Part shown: positions 45,052-53,144 of the stretch, one piece after another
Position numbering within the stretch: position 1 is the first letter of the stretch
Layout: every line of letters begins with the position of its first letter
Assembly: GCF_030915385.1 (NCBI RefSeq)
Contig: NZ_CP133268.1
Span: 1,736,001 to 1,800,000 of the forward strand
Length of the DNA: 64,000 bases
Source of the DNA: Neobacillus sp. PS3-12
Lineage (GTDB): Bacteria > Bacillota > Bacilli > Bacillales > Cytobacillaceae
Direction of reading: 5' to 3'
Position numbers and translations under genes: made by a program
Notes under the pieces: generated by a model
What the model was told of the DNA's origin: nothing
The model's database searches: none
Seen by the model: the letters and a program-made list of their open reading frames with translations, nothing else

Positions 45052-45402
45052 TTAATTCCTTTTATCGTAATAAGCTCCTTCATTAAAAACATTAGTATAA
45101 GGATTAATATATTTGGGCGTGTTCTTTTTTTGGTTTTTGGCAGCTAAAAAATCTTGTTGAATTTCGAGCTTAATGGTAGCAAAGATTTCATGAAGATTTT
45201 TCTCAAATTCAATCATTTCCCTGCCCAACTGCTGTTCTTCGGGGTTATATGGCCCCTTCATTTCCTTTAATAGAATTTCCCGTTTCGCTAGGAATTCATT
45301 AATCTTTAAAATGACATTGTCCCGTTCATTTTTAGGTGAAGGTTTACTTATCTCTTCCAAAAATGAACCTGTCAAATTGTATACGTCGTGCACAACACTC
45401 AT
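45052..45402 (-). CDS. fliT: FliT-like flagellar export chaperone
   Basis: A 116-residue helical protein directly downstream of fliD (21-nt gap). FliT proteins bind the cap protein FliD. Sequence is weakly conserved in this family; helical content, size and the fliD neighbour support the name. The basic, Asn/Tyr-rich tail (KYINPYTNVFNEGAYYD) is unusual. Confidence 0.7.
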   Translation of the reverse strand: MSVVHDVYNLTGSFLEEISKPSPKNERDNVILKINEFLAKREILLKEMKGPYNPEEQQLGREMIEFEKNLHEIFATIKLEIQQDFLAAKNQKKNTPKYINPYTNVFNEGAYYDKRN

Positions 45403-45423
45403 TGGACATTTCCCACCTTTTCA

Positions 45424-47025
45424 TCAACCAGCACTAAAATTTTGGGAAATATATGATGCCTGATTATTTGCTTGCTGCATTGCTTGCTCCATCGCAGAAA
45501 ATTGACTGTAATAACGATTTTCGATGTCGGTCAGTTTTGATTGAAAATCGGTAATTTGCGTACTGATATCCGTTAATTGTTTGCCAATATCAAATTGGTT
45601 ATTAGTATAATTTGCTTGTCCGGCAATCGTAGTAACTTGACTTGAGGCGTTGGCAATTGTATCACGCAAACGCTTTGCGAGCCCCTCGGTTTCATATGTA
45701 TAGTTACCACTCGCATCATTAGACCTAACACCGCTATTAAACAATTGATAGATTGCCTGTGGATTGTCTTGAATTGCTTGCCGAAGCTTTGTTTCATCAA
45801 TCACTAATTTACCGTTATCAGAATAATCTGAAGATGTCGTGATCCCAATTTGCGATAGCTGCGTGTATCCGGTCGTAACACTACTTCCGGTAACAGGCGA
45901 ATATAAATCCTGGCGCATTTTACTTAGTCCGCTAGAAAGGATGGAATCATTGCTTAACATCCCACTTTTAGCTTTCGCTTCCCACTGAGAGATTTGCGTA
46001 TCATTCATTGAAGCTCTTTGATCATCGGTAAGTGGCGGAAAGTCCCGTTCACGCTTTTCGGAAATTTTGTCGTTGACCTTTTTAATTACATCATTGTATT
46101 TATCAACAAAGCCTTTGATTGAATTGTAAATGGTGTCGACGTCAGTGGCGGTTGAAACCGTCACAGGTGCTGTCGTTTTATTTTTGATGGTGTAATTAAT
46201 TCCATTAACCGTAAAATTGTTAGAGCTTTCTTTCATCTCATAGCCGTTTATAGAGACTATTGCATCATCTCCGGCCGTACTCGTTGGAAAACTATAGGTT
46301 GTTACTTGAGTATTAAGGTCGGTGGAGGAGTTGATTGTAAAACCAAGATTTGTCATAAAATCAGCTGTCTGCTGATCTTTAGGAATAATTGATGATCCTG
46401 ATCCAGTTTTATTGTTTGATAAAACAATCGTGTTATCTACATAATTTCCTTTAGAGTCTTTAATTGAACCCTTCATAGCTGTCATATCAAGCTTAGAATT
46501 ATTGAATTTTTGGATGATATCGTCAATTGTATCCGTTCCAGAAATGGAGATCGTTACATCTCTAGGTGTAGAACTCCTCGGGTCTGCGACAGAAAAGGTA
46601 AGTGTTTTATCACTGCCCCCTAACGTGCCAATCGTCCCGCTGCTTTTCCAAGTAGCTGCTGTTGCCAAGTTGGATACTTCAATCTGAGTAGATGTATTAT
46701 TTGCTGAATTTAAGGCAGTTGCCGTCACATAATTTGAATCCGAACTCGTGACAGTCTTTTTGTTAAATGTCGAGTTCATCATAATTCCATCAAAGATAGT
46801 TGTATCCAAATCACTTAGGGAGGTATTCATGTCACGATAATCATCACGCTTCCATTGAAGAAGCTGCTGATTTTGTTTCATCTTATCTAGCGGGAGAGCT
46901 TCAGCTTTCATTAATTTGCTGACCATCCCGTCAATATCCATGCCGCTTGCCATCCCGTTTACCCGCATAAGTCCGCTATACTGGCTGGCAATTGTTCCAC
47001 TGCTGGTAGTACCTGTAGTAGCCAA
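45424..47025 (-). CDS. fliD: Flagellar filament cap protein FliD
   Basis: Caps the growing filament and helps flagellin fold in. About 533 residues: FliD_N (MRVNGMASGMDIDGMVSKLM, residues about 19-38), a central variable domain, a flagellin-IN-like segment (TVNGINYTIKN) and FliD_C. The start is uncertain: GTG 47037 overlaps its ribosome site, while TTG 47025 has AGGTGG 8 nt upstream, and I use that. A sigma-D promoter lies upstream, so fliD-fliT form a late flagellar unit. Confidence 0.95.
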   Translation of the reverse strand: MATTGTTSSGTIASQYSGLMRVNGMASGMDIDGMVSKLMKAEALPLDKMKQNQQLLQWKRDDYRDMNTSLSDLDTTIFDGIMMNSTFNKKTVTSSDSNYVTATALNSANNTSTQIEVSNLATAATWKSSGTIGTLGGSDKTLTFSVADPRSSTPRDVTISISGTDTIDDIIQKFNNSKLDMTAMKGSIKDSKGNYVDNTIVLSNNKTGSGSSIIPKDQQTADFMTNLGFTINSSTDLNTQVTTYSFPTSTAGDDAIVSINGYEMKESSNNFTVNGINYTIKNKTTAPVTVSTATDVDTIYNSIKGFVDKYNDVIKKVNDKISEKRERDFPPLTDDQRASMNDTQISQWEAKAKSGMLSNDSILSSGLSKMRQDLYSPVTGSSVTTGYTQLSQIGITTSSDYSDNGKLVIDETKLRQAIQDNPQAIYQLFNSGVRSNDASGNYTYETEGLAKRLRDTIANASSQVTTIAGQANYTNNQFDIGKQLTDISTQITDFQSKLTDIENRYYSQFSAMEQAMQQANNQASYISQNFSAG

Positions 47026-47077
47026 TTTTTCCACCACCTATAATTTTTTTAACAAGACCCCTATTTATGTACTTTTT

Positions 47078-47104
47078 ATATCGGCCCCTTTTTAAAAAAG
47101 TTAA
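47078..47104 (-). promoter_or_regulatory. Sigma-D promoter of fliD
   Basis: Minus strand TTAA - 15 nt - GCCGATAT, with a perfect -10 box, about 53 nt before the chosen start. Confidence 0.65.
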
Positions 47105-47125
47105 ACACAGTACCTTGACTGTGTT

Positions 47126-47563
47126 CTAGGTATAAATATTTATTAACATTCCTTTGATTTCTCCAACCATGCCGAGGATATCCAGGCCTTTATTTTCCTT
47201 ATCCAGAACAGCATTCGTTAGATCAATCAGTTTTTTATCGACTTCTTTTACAAGCTTGTAGACTTTGGATGATCCCCGGTGGCTAAAGCCTCGTTTTTCT
47301 TGAAGCTCCAGGCCGTTTTTCACTGCGTCATCCATGAAATCTTTTACAAGCTTTTTATATTTACGCAGGTTTTCAACCGTTCTGGAGTCAGCCAATTTAT
47401 TGCCTTGACTCTCAATCTCCTGCATCTTTTGATTTAACCGTTCCAATGTCACATCTGATCGCTTTTTCCCCATGATCTCTTGGAAAGCAATCGAATCTTT
47501 TGCGACATCTTCCTTCGCCCCCACTTTCGTTAGCGAAGTCTTATTTATTCGTTGTACTTCCAT
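47126..47563 (-). CDS. YaaR-family (DUF327) protein
   Basis: A 145-residue protein of the YaaR/DUF327 family: conserved helical stretch LRKYKKLVKDFMDDAVKNG and the C-terminal DILGMVGEIKGMLINIY. Other members lie in the yaaQ-yaaR locus or next to flagellar genes. Function unknown. Its place between a flagellin gene and fliD suggests a link with the filament. Confidence 0.8.
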   Translation of the reverse strand: MEVQRINKTSLTKVGAKEDVAKDSIAFQEIMGKKRSDVTLERLNQKMQEIESQGNKLADSRTVENLRKYKKLVKDFMDDAVKNGLELQEKRGFSHRGSSKVYKLVKEVDKKLIDLTNAVLDKENKGLDILGMVGEIKGMLINIYT

Positions 47564-47640
47564 TCTTTCACACCCTTACAAAAGTACTCTATTTACCATT
47601 ATAAATTATTCTTTGTATTACTAGTAGAGTCATAAATGTG

Positions 47641-47666
47641 AAAAAGGAGAGGTTCCCCCCCTCTTG
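47641..47666 (-). terminator. Terminator after the short flagellin gene
   Basis: Minus strand AGAGG pairs with CCTCT around a G-run, followed by CCTTTTT. Modest stem. Confidence 0.6.
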
Positions 47667-47672
47667 TTAAAG

Positions 47673-48620
47673 TTATTTTAATAATTGCAGCACGCCTTGC
47701 GGCAACTGATTTGCTTGTGAAAGCATCGCTTGAGCCGCTTGGTTTAAGATATTATTTTTCGTAAAGTTTGTCATTTCCTCAGCCATGTCGACATCCCTGA
47801 TTCGTGATTCTGAGGAAGTTACGTTTTCATTCATGGTTTTCAAGTTGTCAACAGTATACTCCAAACGGTTTTGCACGGCACCAAGGTGGGCGCGCTCAGA
47901 TGAAACACGCTGAATGGCATCATCAATAACCGTGATCGCTGCCTGCGCCTTCTGGTTGCTAGTGACATCAAGGGCATTCTGAGGAGTCCCTGGTGCCAAG
48001 CCATTATCTGCACCCGCAGTTGTTGTATACCAAACTGTTGCCTGCGTCGTGCCATCAGATAAGGTAATGGTATTTCCTGCCGTAGGACTTCCAGTATTAG
48101 AGCTGACTGCTAACGCAGTGGCACTCATATCACCGATTTCAAGCGAAACGGTTTGCCCAGCATTTGCTCCGATTTGAAAATTAAGGGCATTAGCGCCTTG
48201 CTTGCTGCCATCCAACAGTTTACCAGTGTTGAACTCCGTTGTATTGGCAATCCGATTAATCTCTGACGTAAGCTGGTTAACCTCTTTTTGAATTTCTTGT
48301 CGGTCTGTATCCGTATTGGAATCGCTCGCCGACTGTACGGAAAGCTCGCGCATCCGCTGTAAGATTTCCTGAGTCGAGTTTAGAGCCCCATCTGCCGTCT
48401 GCACGACGGAAACACCATCCAACGCATTGCGCCCAGCCATATCCAGGCCACGAATTTGCGACCTCATTTTTTCAGAAATGGCAAGTCCGGCAGCATCATC
48501 GGCAGCACGGTTGATCCGTAAGCCAGAAGACAATTTTTCTAAACTTTTAGATGTATTTTCATTGTTAATTTCCAGATTTCGATATGCATTTAAGGCTGCA
48601 ATATTATGATTAATTCGCAT
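47673..48620 (-). CDS. Flagellin (short, 315 residues)
   Basis: Filament subunit with conserved N-terminal (MRINHNIAALNAYRNL...KLSSGLRINRAADDAAG) and C-terminal (VTSSESRIRDVDMAEEMTN...QGVLQLLK) D0/D1 domains and a short D2 region. Start ATG 48620 follows AAGGGG. It lies 16 nt downstream of a fliS copy and follows ylqG-ylqH, so it may be cotranscribed with them. It ends at its own terminator. The window holds a second, larger flagellin at 53145. Confidence 0.95.
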   Translation of the reverse strand: MRINHNIAALNAYRNLEINNENTSKSLEKLSSGLRINRAADDAAGLAISEKMRSQIRGLDMAGRNALDGVSVVQTADGALNSTQEILQRMRELSVQSASDSNTDTDRQEIQKEVNQLTSEINRIANTTEFNTGKLLDGSKQGANALNFQIGANAGQTVSLEIGDMSATALAVSSNTGSPTAGNTITLSDGTTQATVWYTTTAGADNGLAPGTPQNALDVTSNQKAQAAITVIDDAIQRVSSERAHLGAVQNRLEYTVDNLKTMNENVTSSESRIRDVDMAEEMTNFTKNNILNQAAQAMLSQANQLPQGVLQLLK

Positions 48621-48636
48621 CAATAAAACCCCTTAT

Positions 48637-49062
48637 TTAAAAATTTTTCCTCATGATATTGTTTTCATAGGCTAACACTTTTTTCGTCACATTTGACTGC
48701 GTATGTACTTGTTTCTTTAAAATTTCATTCCATGCCTCAGCAATGGGTTGAACCAGTTTCAACACATTTTGAATAATTTGTGGATCTTTTCGAAGATTCG
48801 CCTCAATGAGCAGGTTTGCCATATAGTTATACAAAGTGTCCAATTGCTCGGCGATTGGACCTGCTTCGTACTTGAGCCCAACACCTAAACGCTCCAAGAT
48901 GTCATTTGCTTTTTGAATTTTCTTGTTTGTATCCATAAAGTTTTTGGTTTTGATGCATTCAATTGCTTCTTCCAAGTTCATGATGAGCCCTTCGTATAAA
49001 AGAGCCGTCAACTCCTGAGAACTTTTTTGATATAACATTTCTTCTGAGAGGAGATCCATCAT
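48637..49062 (-). CDS. FliS-like chaperone (copy 2)
   Basis: A 141-residue FliS-family protein (LYEGLIMNLEEAIECIKTKN; LYNYMANLLIEANLRKDP). Starts at the first of two adjacent ATG codons, 49062, behind GGAGG; the longer frame to 49161 has no ribosome site. It is more divergent than the FliS at 43680 and has an extra basic C-terminal tail. It sits directly upstream of the short flagellin, which suggests a dedicated pair. Confidence 0.88.
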   Translation of the reverse strand: MMDLLSEEMLYQKSSQELTALLYEGLIMNLEEAIECIKTKNFMDTNKKIQKANDILERLGVGLKYEAGPIAEQLDTLYNYMANLLIEANLRKDPQIIQNVLKLVQPIAEAWNEILKKQVHTQSNVTKKVLAYENNIMRKNF

Positions 49063-49114
49063 TACGCCTCCGTTCATTTCACTATTATTTTTATCGGCTG
49101 TTGTTTGGAAAAAA

Positions 49115-49405
49115 TTAATAGTCTGACTCGATTTTTTCAAGCAAAACAAAGATTTCTGCAATCACCTCATATAATTGGGGCGGAACGGAGTCGCCTAAAT
49201 CTATTTGCAGCAGGTTTTCAATCAGAGCTGAATCTTCCTGAAGAAGAATATGGTTTTGCTTGGCTGCCTCAATAATCTTCTGGGCAACATAACCGGAGCC
49301 TTGGGCAACAACGGTTGGAACCTTCCCGTTTTCATATTTAATGACTGCCGCGGAGGGCCCATTGATTTCTTTCCGCTTTTTCGCATTGAAAAAATAGTTG
49401 TTCAT
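49115..49405 (-). CDS. ylqH: YlqH, FlhB C-terminal-domain-like protein
   Basis: A 96-residue soluble protein similar to the cytoplasmic C-terminal domain of FlhB/YscU (AAVIKYENGKVPTVVAQGSGYVAQKI; DLGDSVPPQLYEVIAEI), without the NPTH autocleavage motif and without the membrane part. Its start overlaps the ylqG stop (ATGA). In B. subtilis ylqG-ylqH lie far from the hag cluster; here they are inside it, which supports a role in the flagellar export gate. Confidence 0.88.
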   Translation of the reverse strand: MNNYFFNAKKRKEINGPSAAVIKYENGKVPTVVAQGSGYVAQKIIEAAKQNHILLQEDSALIENLLQIDLGDSVPPQLYEVIAEIFVLLEKIESDY

Positions 49406-51654
49406 ATCGTGAAATCATATCCCTTCTCTGTAAAAGCAGCCCTCATTGGTACAGCCTTTTCCTCATTTGTTTGTTTTTCCGATAATGGCTTGAATTGAAT
49501 AGCACCTACCTGATAACCGATTTCTTGTAAGTGATCTTTCGTAACCTCGGTTAATGGTTGGACCTTCGATTGAAGGTCATCGAGATTATTTTTTAAGGTA
49601 ATCGATAGATTGCGATTGACAGCGGAAATCGAAATTCCGACGGCACCGAGCTTTTTCGTTTCTAGTAAAAAGGTTAAATTGCAGTTTTCCCAATCGATTT
49701 TTTCGCCTTTTTTTTGCGAATTCACATAAACCTTTACATTCTCAACCTGCTTGTTTAAGAGAATCGGCAATTGCATAAACAGGTTTTGCACGCTGGAACT
49801 GTCTGGTTTATTAAGGAGTTGCTGCCCGGTAATGGTTGACAAGGCCTGTTCAGTCTTTGTGTTTGACTGTCCATCAAGCATCTGCAGCAGTACTGACTTT
49901 AAATTGGAAGGCGCTTCCTCTTTTTTAATAAGTGCATTTGCTGAATCAATTTCATGTGTCAATCCGAGTTTCTTGATCGTTTCAAAAATATCTCTAGCAC
50001 TAGCGTTAGTGCTGACTGCTTTTTCTATCATCGACTTTGGTGTAAGTAATTCCTGATCAGAAATCATGTGCTTTACTCTAGAATCGGAAGGCTTAAAAAT
50101 AAGCCCATCTACATCATTTTTTACTTCTTTGGCAATTCGGTTGGCCTCAGTGATATTTCCTTTGGTTAAAAGATTCTTGGCTTCCGTAAGTCGCGAACTT
50201 GCGGTTAATAGTTTTTTCTCCGTTGACATGTCAGTGTAAAGCAAGAAGTTGCCTTTTAAAATCGTTTGATCGAGTTTACTAATTGTCGCTTCGAGCATTT
50301 GTTTCGCAGGAACCGCATTTTTTGCATCCATTAGCCTTGATGAAGCATCCAAATTACGGCTGATTTCCTGACGTGTTTGTTTAAAATCAATCGCCAGCTG
50401 TGACAGCTTTTTGGTAATTTGCGTGACTAATACATTTTTTGAGTCCAGCTTGAGGGATTGTACAGCCTCGTTAATATAATATTGTTCTGCTTTAGTGAGG
50501 CTGGAATCTTCTGAATGCGGGTTGCTATCTTGGAGCTGCTGGACCGCTGCTGAGAGTTCCTTTCGAGCAGCCAACTCCCTACCCTGTCCGTAAAGCTGGG
50601 TTGCTTTTTCCAGGGCAGATTGAAGTCCACTTAACTCGCTGGTAGTATCTAGTAATTTTTTCATTCCCTCCAAAACTTTTTCCAGAGAGGGTTCTTTTTG
50701 AAGTAACTTTATAGCAGCCTGCATTGGTTCATCGGCAGTATTGCCATTCGCTATCCCCTTTAATGAATCCTCAAGGCGAGCGGCACCAATTTTCTCAAGT
50801 TTTAAAGCATCTTGGATAGCTGCTTCAACATTTTGCGACAGCTGTTGTCTCTTTAAGATCTGAACGATTTTACCTAGATCAGTTTCATTCCGAATGGCTT
50901 CTTTAAGGTCAGATTCAGGCAGTTCTTGAAGGATTCGATCAATACCCGCTTTCTGAATTTGCAGTGCCTTTTTTATATCAACAATAGTCTGTGTATCTTT
51001 TACCGGATCAAGGGACTCTATTAATTTTTGAATCGACTCGGAGCCAGTTCCGTTCGATGAACTATTGGTTGTCTGTGGTAAATCTAAAGAACCACTAGTA
51101 AGGTTCATGAGTGTTTCGGTTAAGGATGTTCCGTTAAGTGCAGTATTAACAGCATGTAGCTGTATTTGGGTAAACTCCAAATTCTTTAGCTGCATGATTT
51201 TGATTGTTTCAAGCTTTTCTGGAAAGGTTCCCGCATCATTTTTTAAAAAGTCTTGAATATTTGTCAGCGTGTCCTTGGAAACTGTTCCCCCGCGTGAAAT
51301 GATTAGGTTGGTAGCCTCTTTTAACTCCGGATTCGTGTTTGGATCAAAGCCAGACTTTCTGAGCAAATCATCGACTGATTGCGAAGCGGATGAAGATTTT
51401 GAGTTTGCTAGAGTCTTTACAGTAAACTGCCCATTATCGTTTTGGCCCGTCACTTGAACGAGGCCCCTGTCCTCAGATGGCATTGCCCCTTCAAAAGACA
51501 CAGTTAATTCCTGGCCTTTAATCGATACCTTCGCTTCGTTGTTTCCTGTCCTCTCTTTTATTACCATTGAATTAATATCACCAATTTTGATGGCGCTAGC
51601 GGCAAAATCCTGCCCCATATAATTACTGATTTGACTGCGATTATTAACTTCCAT
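49402..51654 (-). CDS. ylqG: YlqG-like, FliK-related large protein
   Basis: A 750-residue, mostly helical protein. Start ATG 51654 (MEVNNRSQ) with CGGAG upstream is preferred over GTG 51663. The C-terminal part (about residues 640-720) resembles the FliK/hook-length C-terminal domain (strand pattern NLTFLLETKKLGAVGISIS and SITLKNNLDDLQSKV). Coupled to ylqH (FlhB-like). FliK and the FlhB C-terminus together switch export specificity in flagella, so this pair may be a second or accessory switch. A sigma-D promoter precedes it. Confidence 0.75.
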   Translation of the reverse strand: MEVNNRSQISNYMGQDFAASAIKIGDINSMVIKERTGNNEAKVSIKGQELTVSFEGAMPSEDRGLVQVTGQNDNGQFTVKTLANSKSSSASQSVDDLLRKSGFDPNTNPELKEATNLIISRGGTVSKDTLTNIQDFLKNDAGTFPEKLETIKIMQLKNLEFTQIQLHAVNTALNGTSLTETLMNLTSGSLDLPQTTNSSSNGTGSESIQKLIESLDPVKDTQTIVDIKKALQIQKAGIDRILQELPESDLKEAIRNETDLGKIVQILKRQQLSQNVEAAIQDALKLEKIGAARLEDSLKGIANGNTADEPMQAAIKLLQKEPSLEKVLEGMKKLLDTTSELSGLQSALEKATQLYGQGRELAARKELSAAVQQLQDSNPHSEDSSLTKAEQYYINEAVQSLKLDSKNVLVTQITKKLSQLAIDFKQTRQEISRNLDASSRLMDAKNAVPAKQMLEATISKLDQTILKGNFLLYTDMSTEKKLLTASSRLTEAKNLLTKGNITEANRIAKEVKNDVDGLIFKPSDSRVKHMISDQELLTPKSMIEKAVSTNASARDIFETIKKLGLTHEIDSANALIKKEEAPSNLKSVLLQMLDGQSNTKTEQALSTITGQQLLNKPDSSSVQNLFMQLPILLNKQVENVKVYVNSQKKGEKIDWENCNLTFLLETKKLGAVGISISAVNRNLSITLKNNLDDLQSKVQPLTEVTKDHLQEIGYQVGAIQFKPLSEKQTNEEKAVPMRAAFTEKGYDFTI

Positions 51655-51689
51655 TCTAAGCACACTCCGTACAAGGTTATCTACTATAT

Positions 51690-51716
51690 GTATCGGCTTT
51701 ATTTTTAAACTTTCTA
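51690..51716 (-). promoter_or_regulatory. Sigma-D promoter of ylqG-ylqH-fliS-flagellin
   Basis: Minus strand TAGA - 15 nt - GCCGATAC, about 36 nt before the ylqG start: correct spacing, one mismatch in each box. Confidence 0.6.
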
Positions 51717-51718
51717 AT

Positions 51719-51752
51719 AGAAAAAAATGGATGGTGCAAAAAGCACCACCTA
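51719..51752 (-). terminator. Terminator after the acyl-CoA dehydrogenase gene
   Basis: Minus strand GGTGGTGC pairs with GCACCATCC around TTTTT and is followed by seven T. Confidence 0.85.
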
Positions 51753-51753
51753 T

Positions 51754-52896
51754 TTAATCTTCGTTTAATGCATTTTCAGCAAGCATTTTAAATGTAATAT
51801 CATCCATCGGCGGATTATGAAGTCCAGCGCGGACGTTTTGATAATAGCGATGAAGCGGATTTTGCTGTGACAAGCTTCTTGCACCAACAATCCTCATTGC
51901 AAGATCAACAATTTCCATCGCATTATTCGTCACAAACGTTTTAACTGCCGCCATTTCAACTTTAAAATCCTTGTCTTGATTTTCTTCATATTGTTTGGCA
52001 ATTGAATACATAAACTCTCGGGAAGAAATTAATTTTAATTCCATTTCACCGATTTGCTGCTGCATATTTGGCAAGGTACCAATCGGTTTATCGAGACTTG
52101 TCGGCACATAGGTTGCGGCAAATTTAACTGCATAGTCACGGGCCGCACCAGCAATTCCAAGATAACAGGCAGGAATATGAAGCAGCCAGCCTTTACGACG
52201 TAATTTACTTTCTGTCGTTGAGTATTCATTTAAGTAGTTAACAGAAACTTCTACATGATCAAGAACGAGGTCATGACTAGCTGTTCCGCGCAATGCTACA
52301 CTATCCCATGTTTCACGGATTGAAACCCCTTCTAGATTTCTTGGAACAAGGAAATTCGCAACCTGTCCATCCTCTAAGGTTGCCGTTACGAAAAAGTAAT
52401 CGAGTACAGGTGATGCTGAAGTGAATATTTTTTCACCTGTAATAATGTAGGATTGCTTGTCTTCCGATAAGACAGCGGTTGTTCTAGGTTTGGCACCGCG
52501 AAGGGGACTGCCGGCATTTCGTTCACTGGCAGCTGAATTGATCAAGGCACCATCTAAAAATGCTTCAGTCAAAAGTGGGATCAGATCGATATTCCAGTGA
52601 TGGTGTTCGGCGAATTCTAGTATCGTTCCCATATGCCAGCCAATTGACAATGCTGTGGAGCCGCATCCCTTGGCGATTTGTTCTTGGAAGAGAAGAAAAT
52701 CCGTTAAAGTCATTCCTTCACCGCCGAATTCTTTTGGTAGGGTTAGGGTGGTATAACCGATTGCTTTTAGGTCTTCGATGTTTTTATATGGGAAAGAGTT
52801 CAGTTGATCTAATTCGGGTTCGCGTTTTTGGAAAACTGGGGTTAGTTCATGTAGTTTTGAGAGTATAAGTTTTCTTGCATCTATTGGAGCAGACAT
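51754..52896 (-). CDS. Acyl-CoA dehydrogenase family protein (YdbM-like)
   Basis: FAD-dependent enzyme of 380 residues with the acyl-CoA dehydrogenase fold: N-terminal helical domain (TLPKEFGGEGMTLTDFLLFQEQ), middle beta domain with FAD contact (YIITGEKIFTSASPVLDYF), and C-terminal helices (GNAMEIV-like region NNAMEIVDLAMRIVGARSL, HRYYQNVRAGLHNPP). The usual catalytic Glu is not in a recognisable position, as in several divergent members such as YdbM. It has no clear link to motility, yet sits between the two flagellin units, with its own terminator. Confidence 0.85.
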   Translation of the reverse strand: MSAPIDARKLILSKLHELTPVFQKREPELDQLNSFPYKNIEDLKAIGYTTLTLPKEFGGEGMTLTDFLLFQEQIAKGCGSTALSIGWHMGTILEFAEHHHWNIDLIPLLTEAFLDGALINSAASERNAGSPLRGAKPRTTAVLSEDKQSYIITGEKIFTSASPVLDYFFVTATLEDGQVANFLVPRNLEGVSIRETWDSVALRGTASHDLVLDHVEVSVNYLNEYSTTESKLRRKGWLLHIPACYLGIAGAARDYAVKFAATYVPTSLDKPIGTLPNMQQQIGEMELKLISSREFMYSIAKQYEENQDKDFKVEMAAVKTFVTNNAMEIVDLAMRIVGARSLSQQNPLHRYYQNVRAGLHNPPMDDITFKMLAENALNED

Positions 52897-53083
52897 TAAT
52901 TGTTCCCCTTCTTTAACTAAGCTTATTTGTATAGTCGGATTACTAAGCTATTAATCCTCTATTAATCAATAGGTGATACATTTTCAAAACAATTGAATTC
53001 CTCTTTGATTATAACACGCTGTTTTGGATGGGCATAACTTAGTGAATTTATTTATTTTTTGTTTATACATGTACGTCTATAAT

Positions 53084-53117
53084 GAAAAAGAGCCAGAGTG
53101 ATTTTCACCCTGACTCC
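53084..53117 (-). terminator. Terminator after the large flagellin gene
   Basis: Minus strand GAGTCAGGGTGA pairs with TCACTCTGGCTC (one G-U and one mismatch) around AAA, followed by five T. Confidence 0.9.
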
Positions 53118-53144
53118 TTTGTATTACTAATAAAAGTTTATCAA

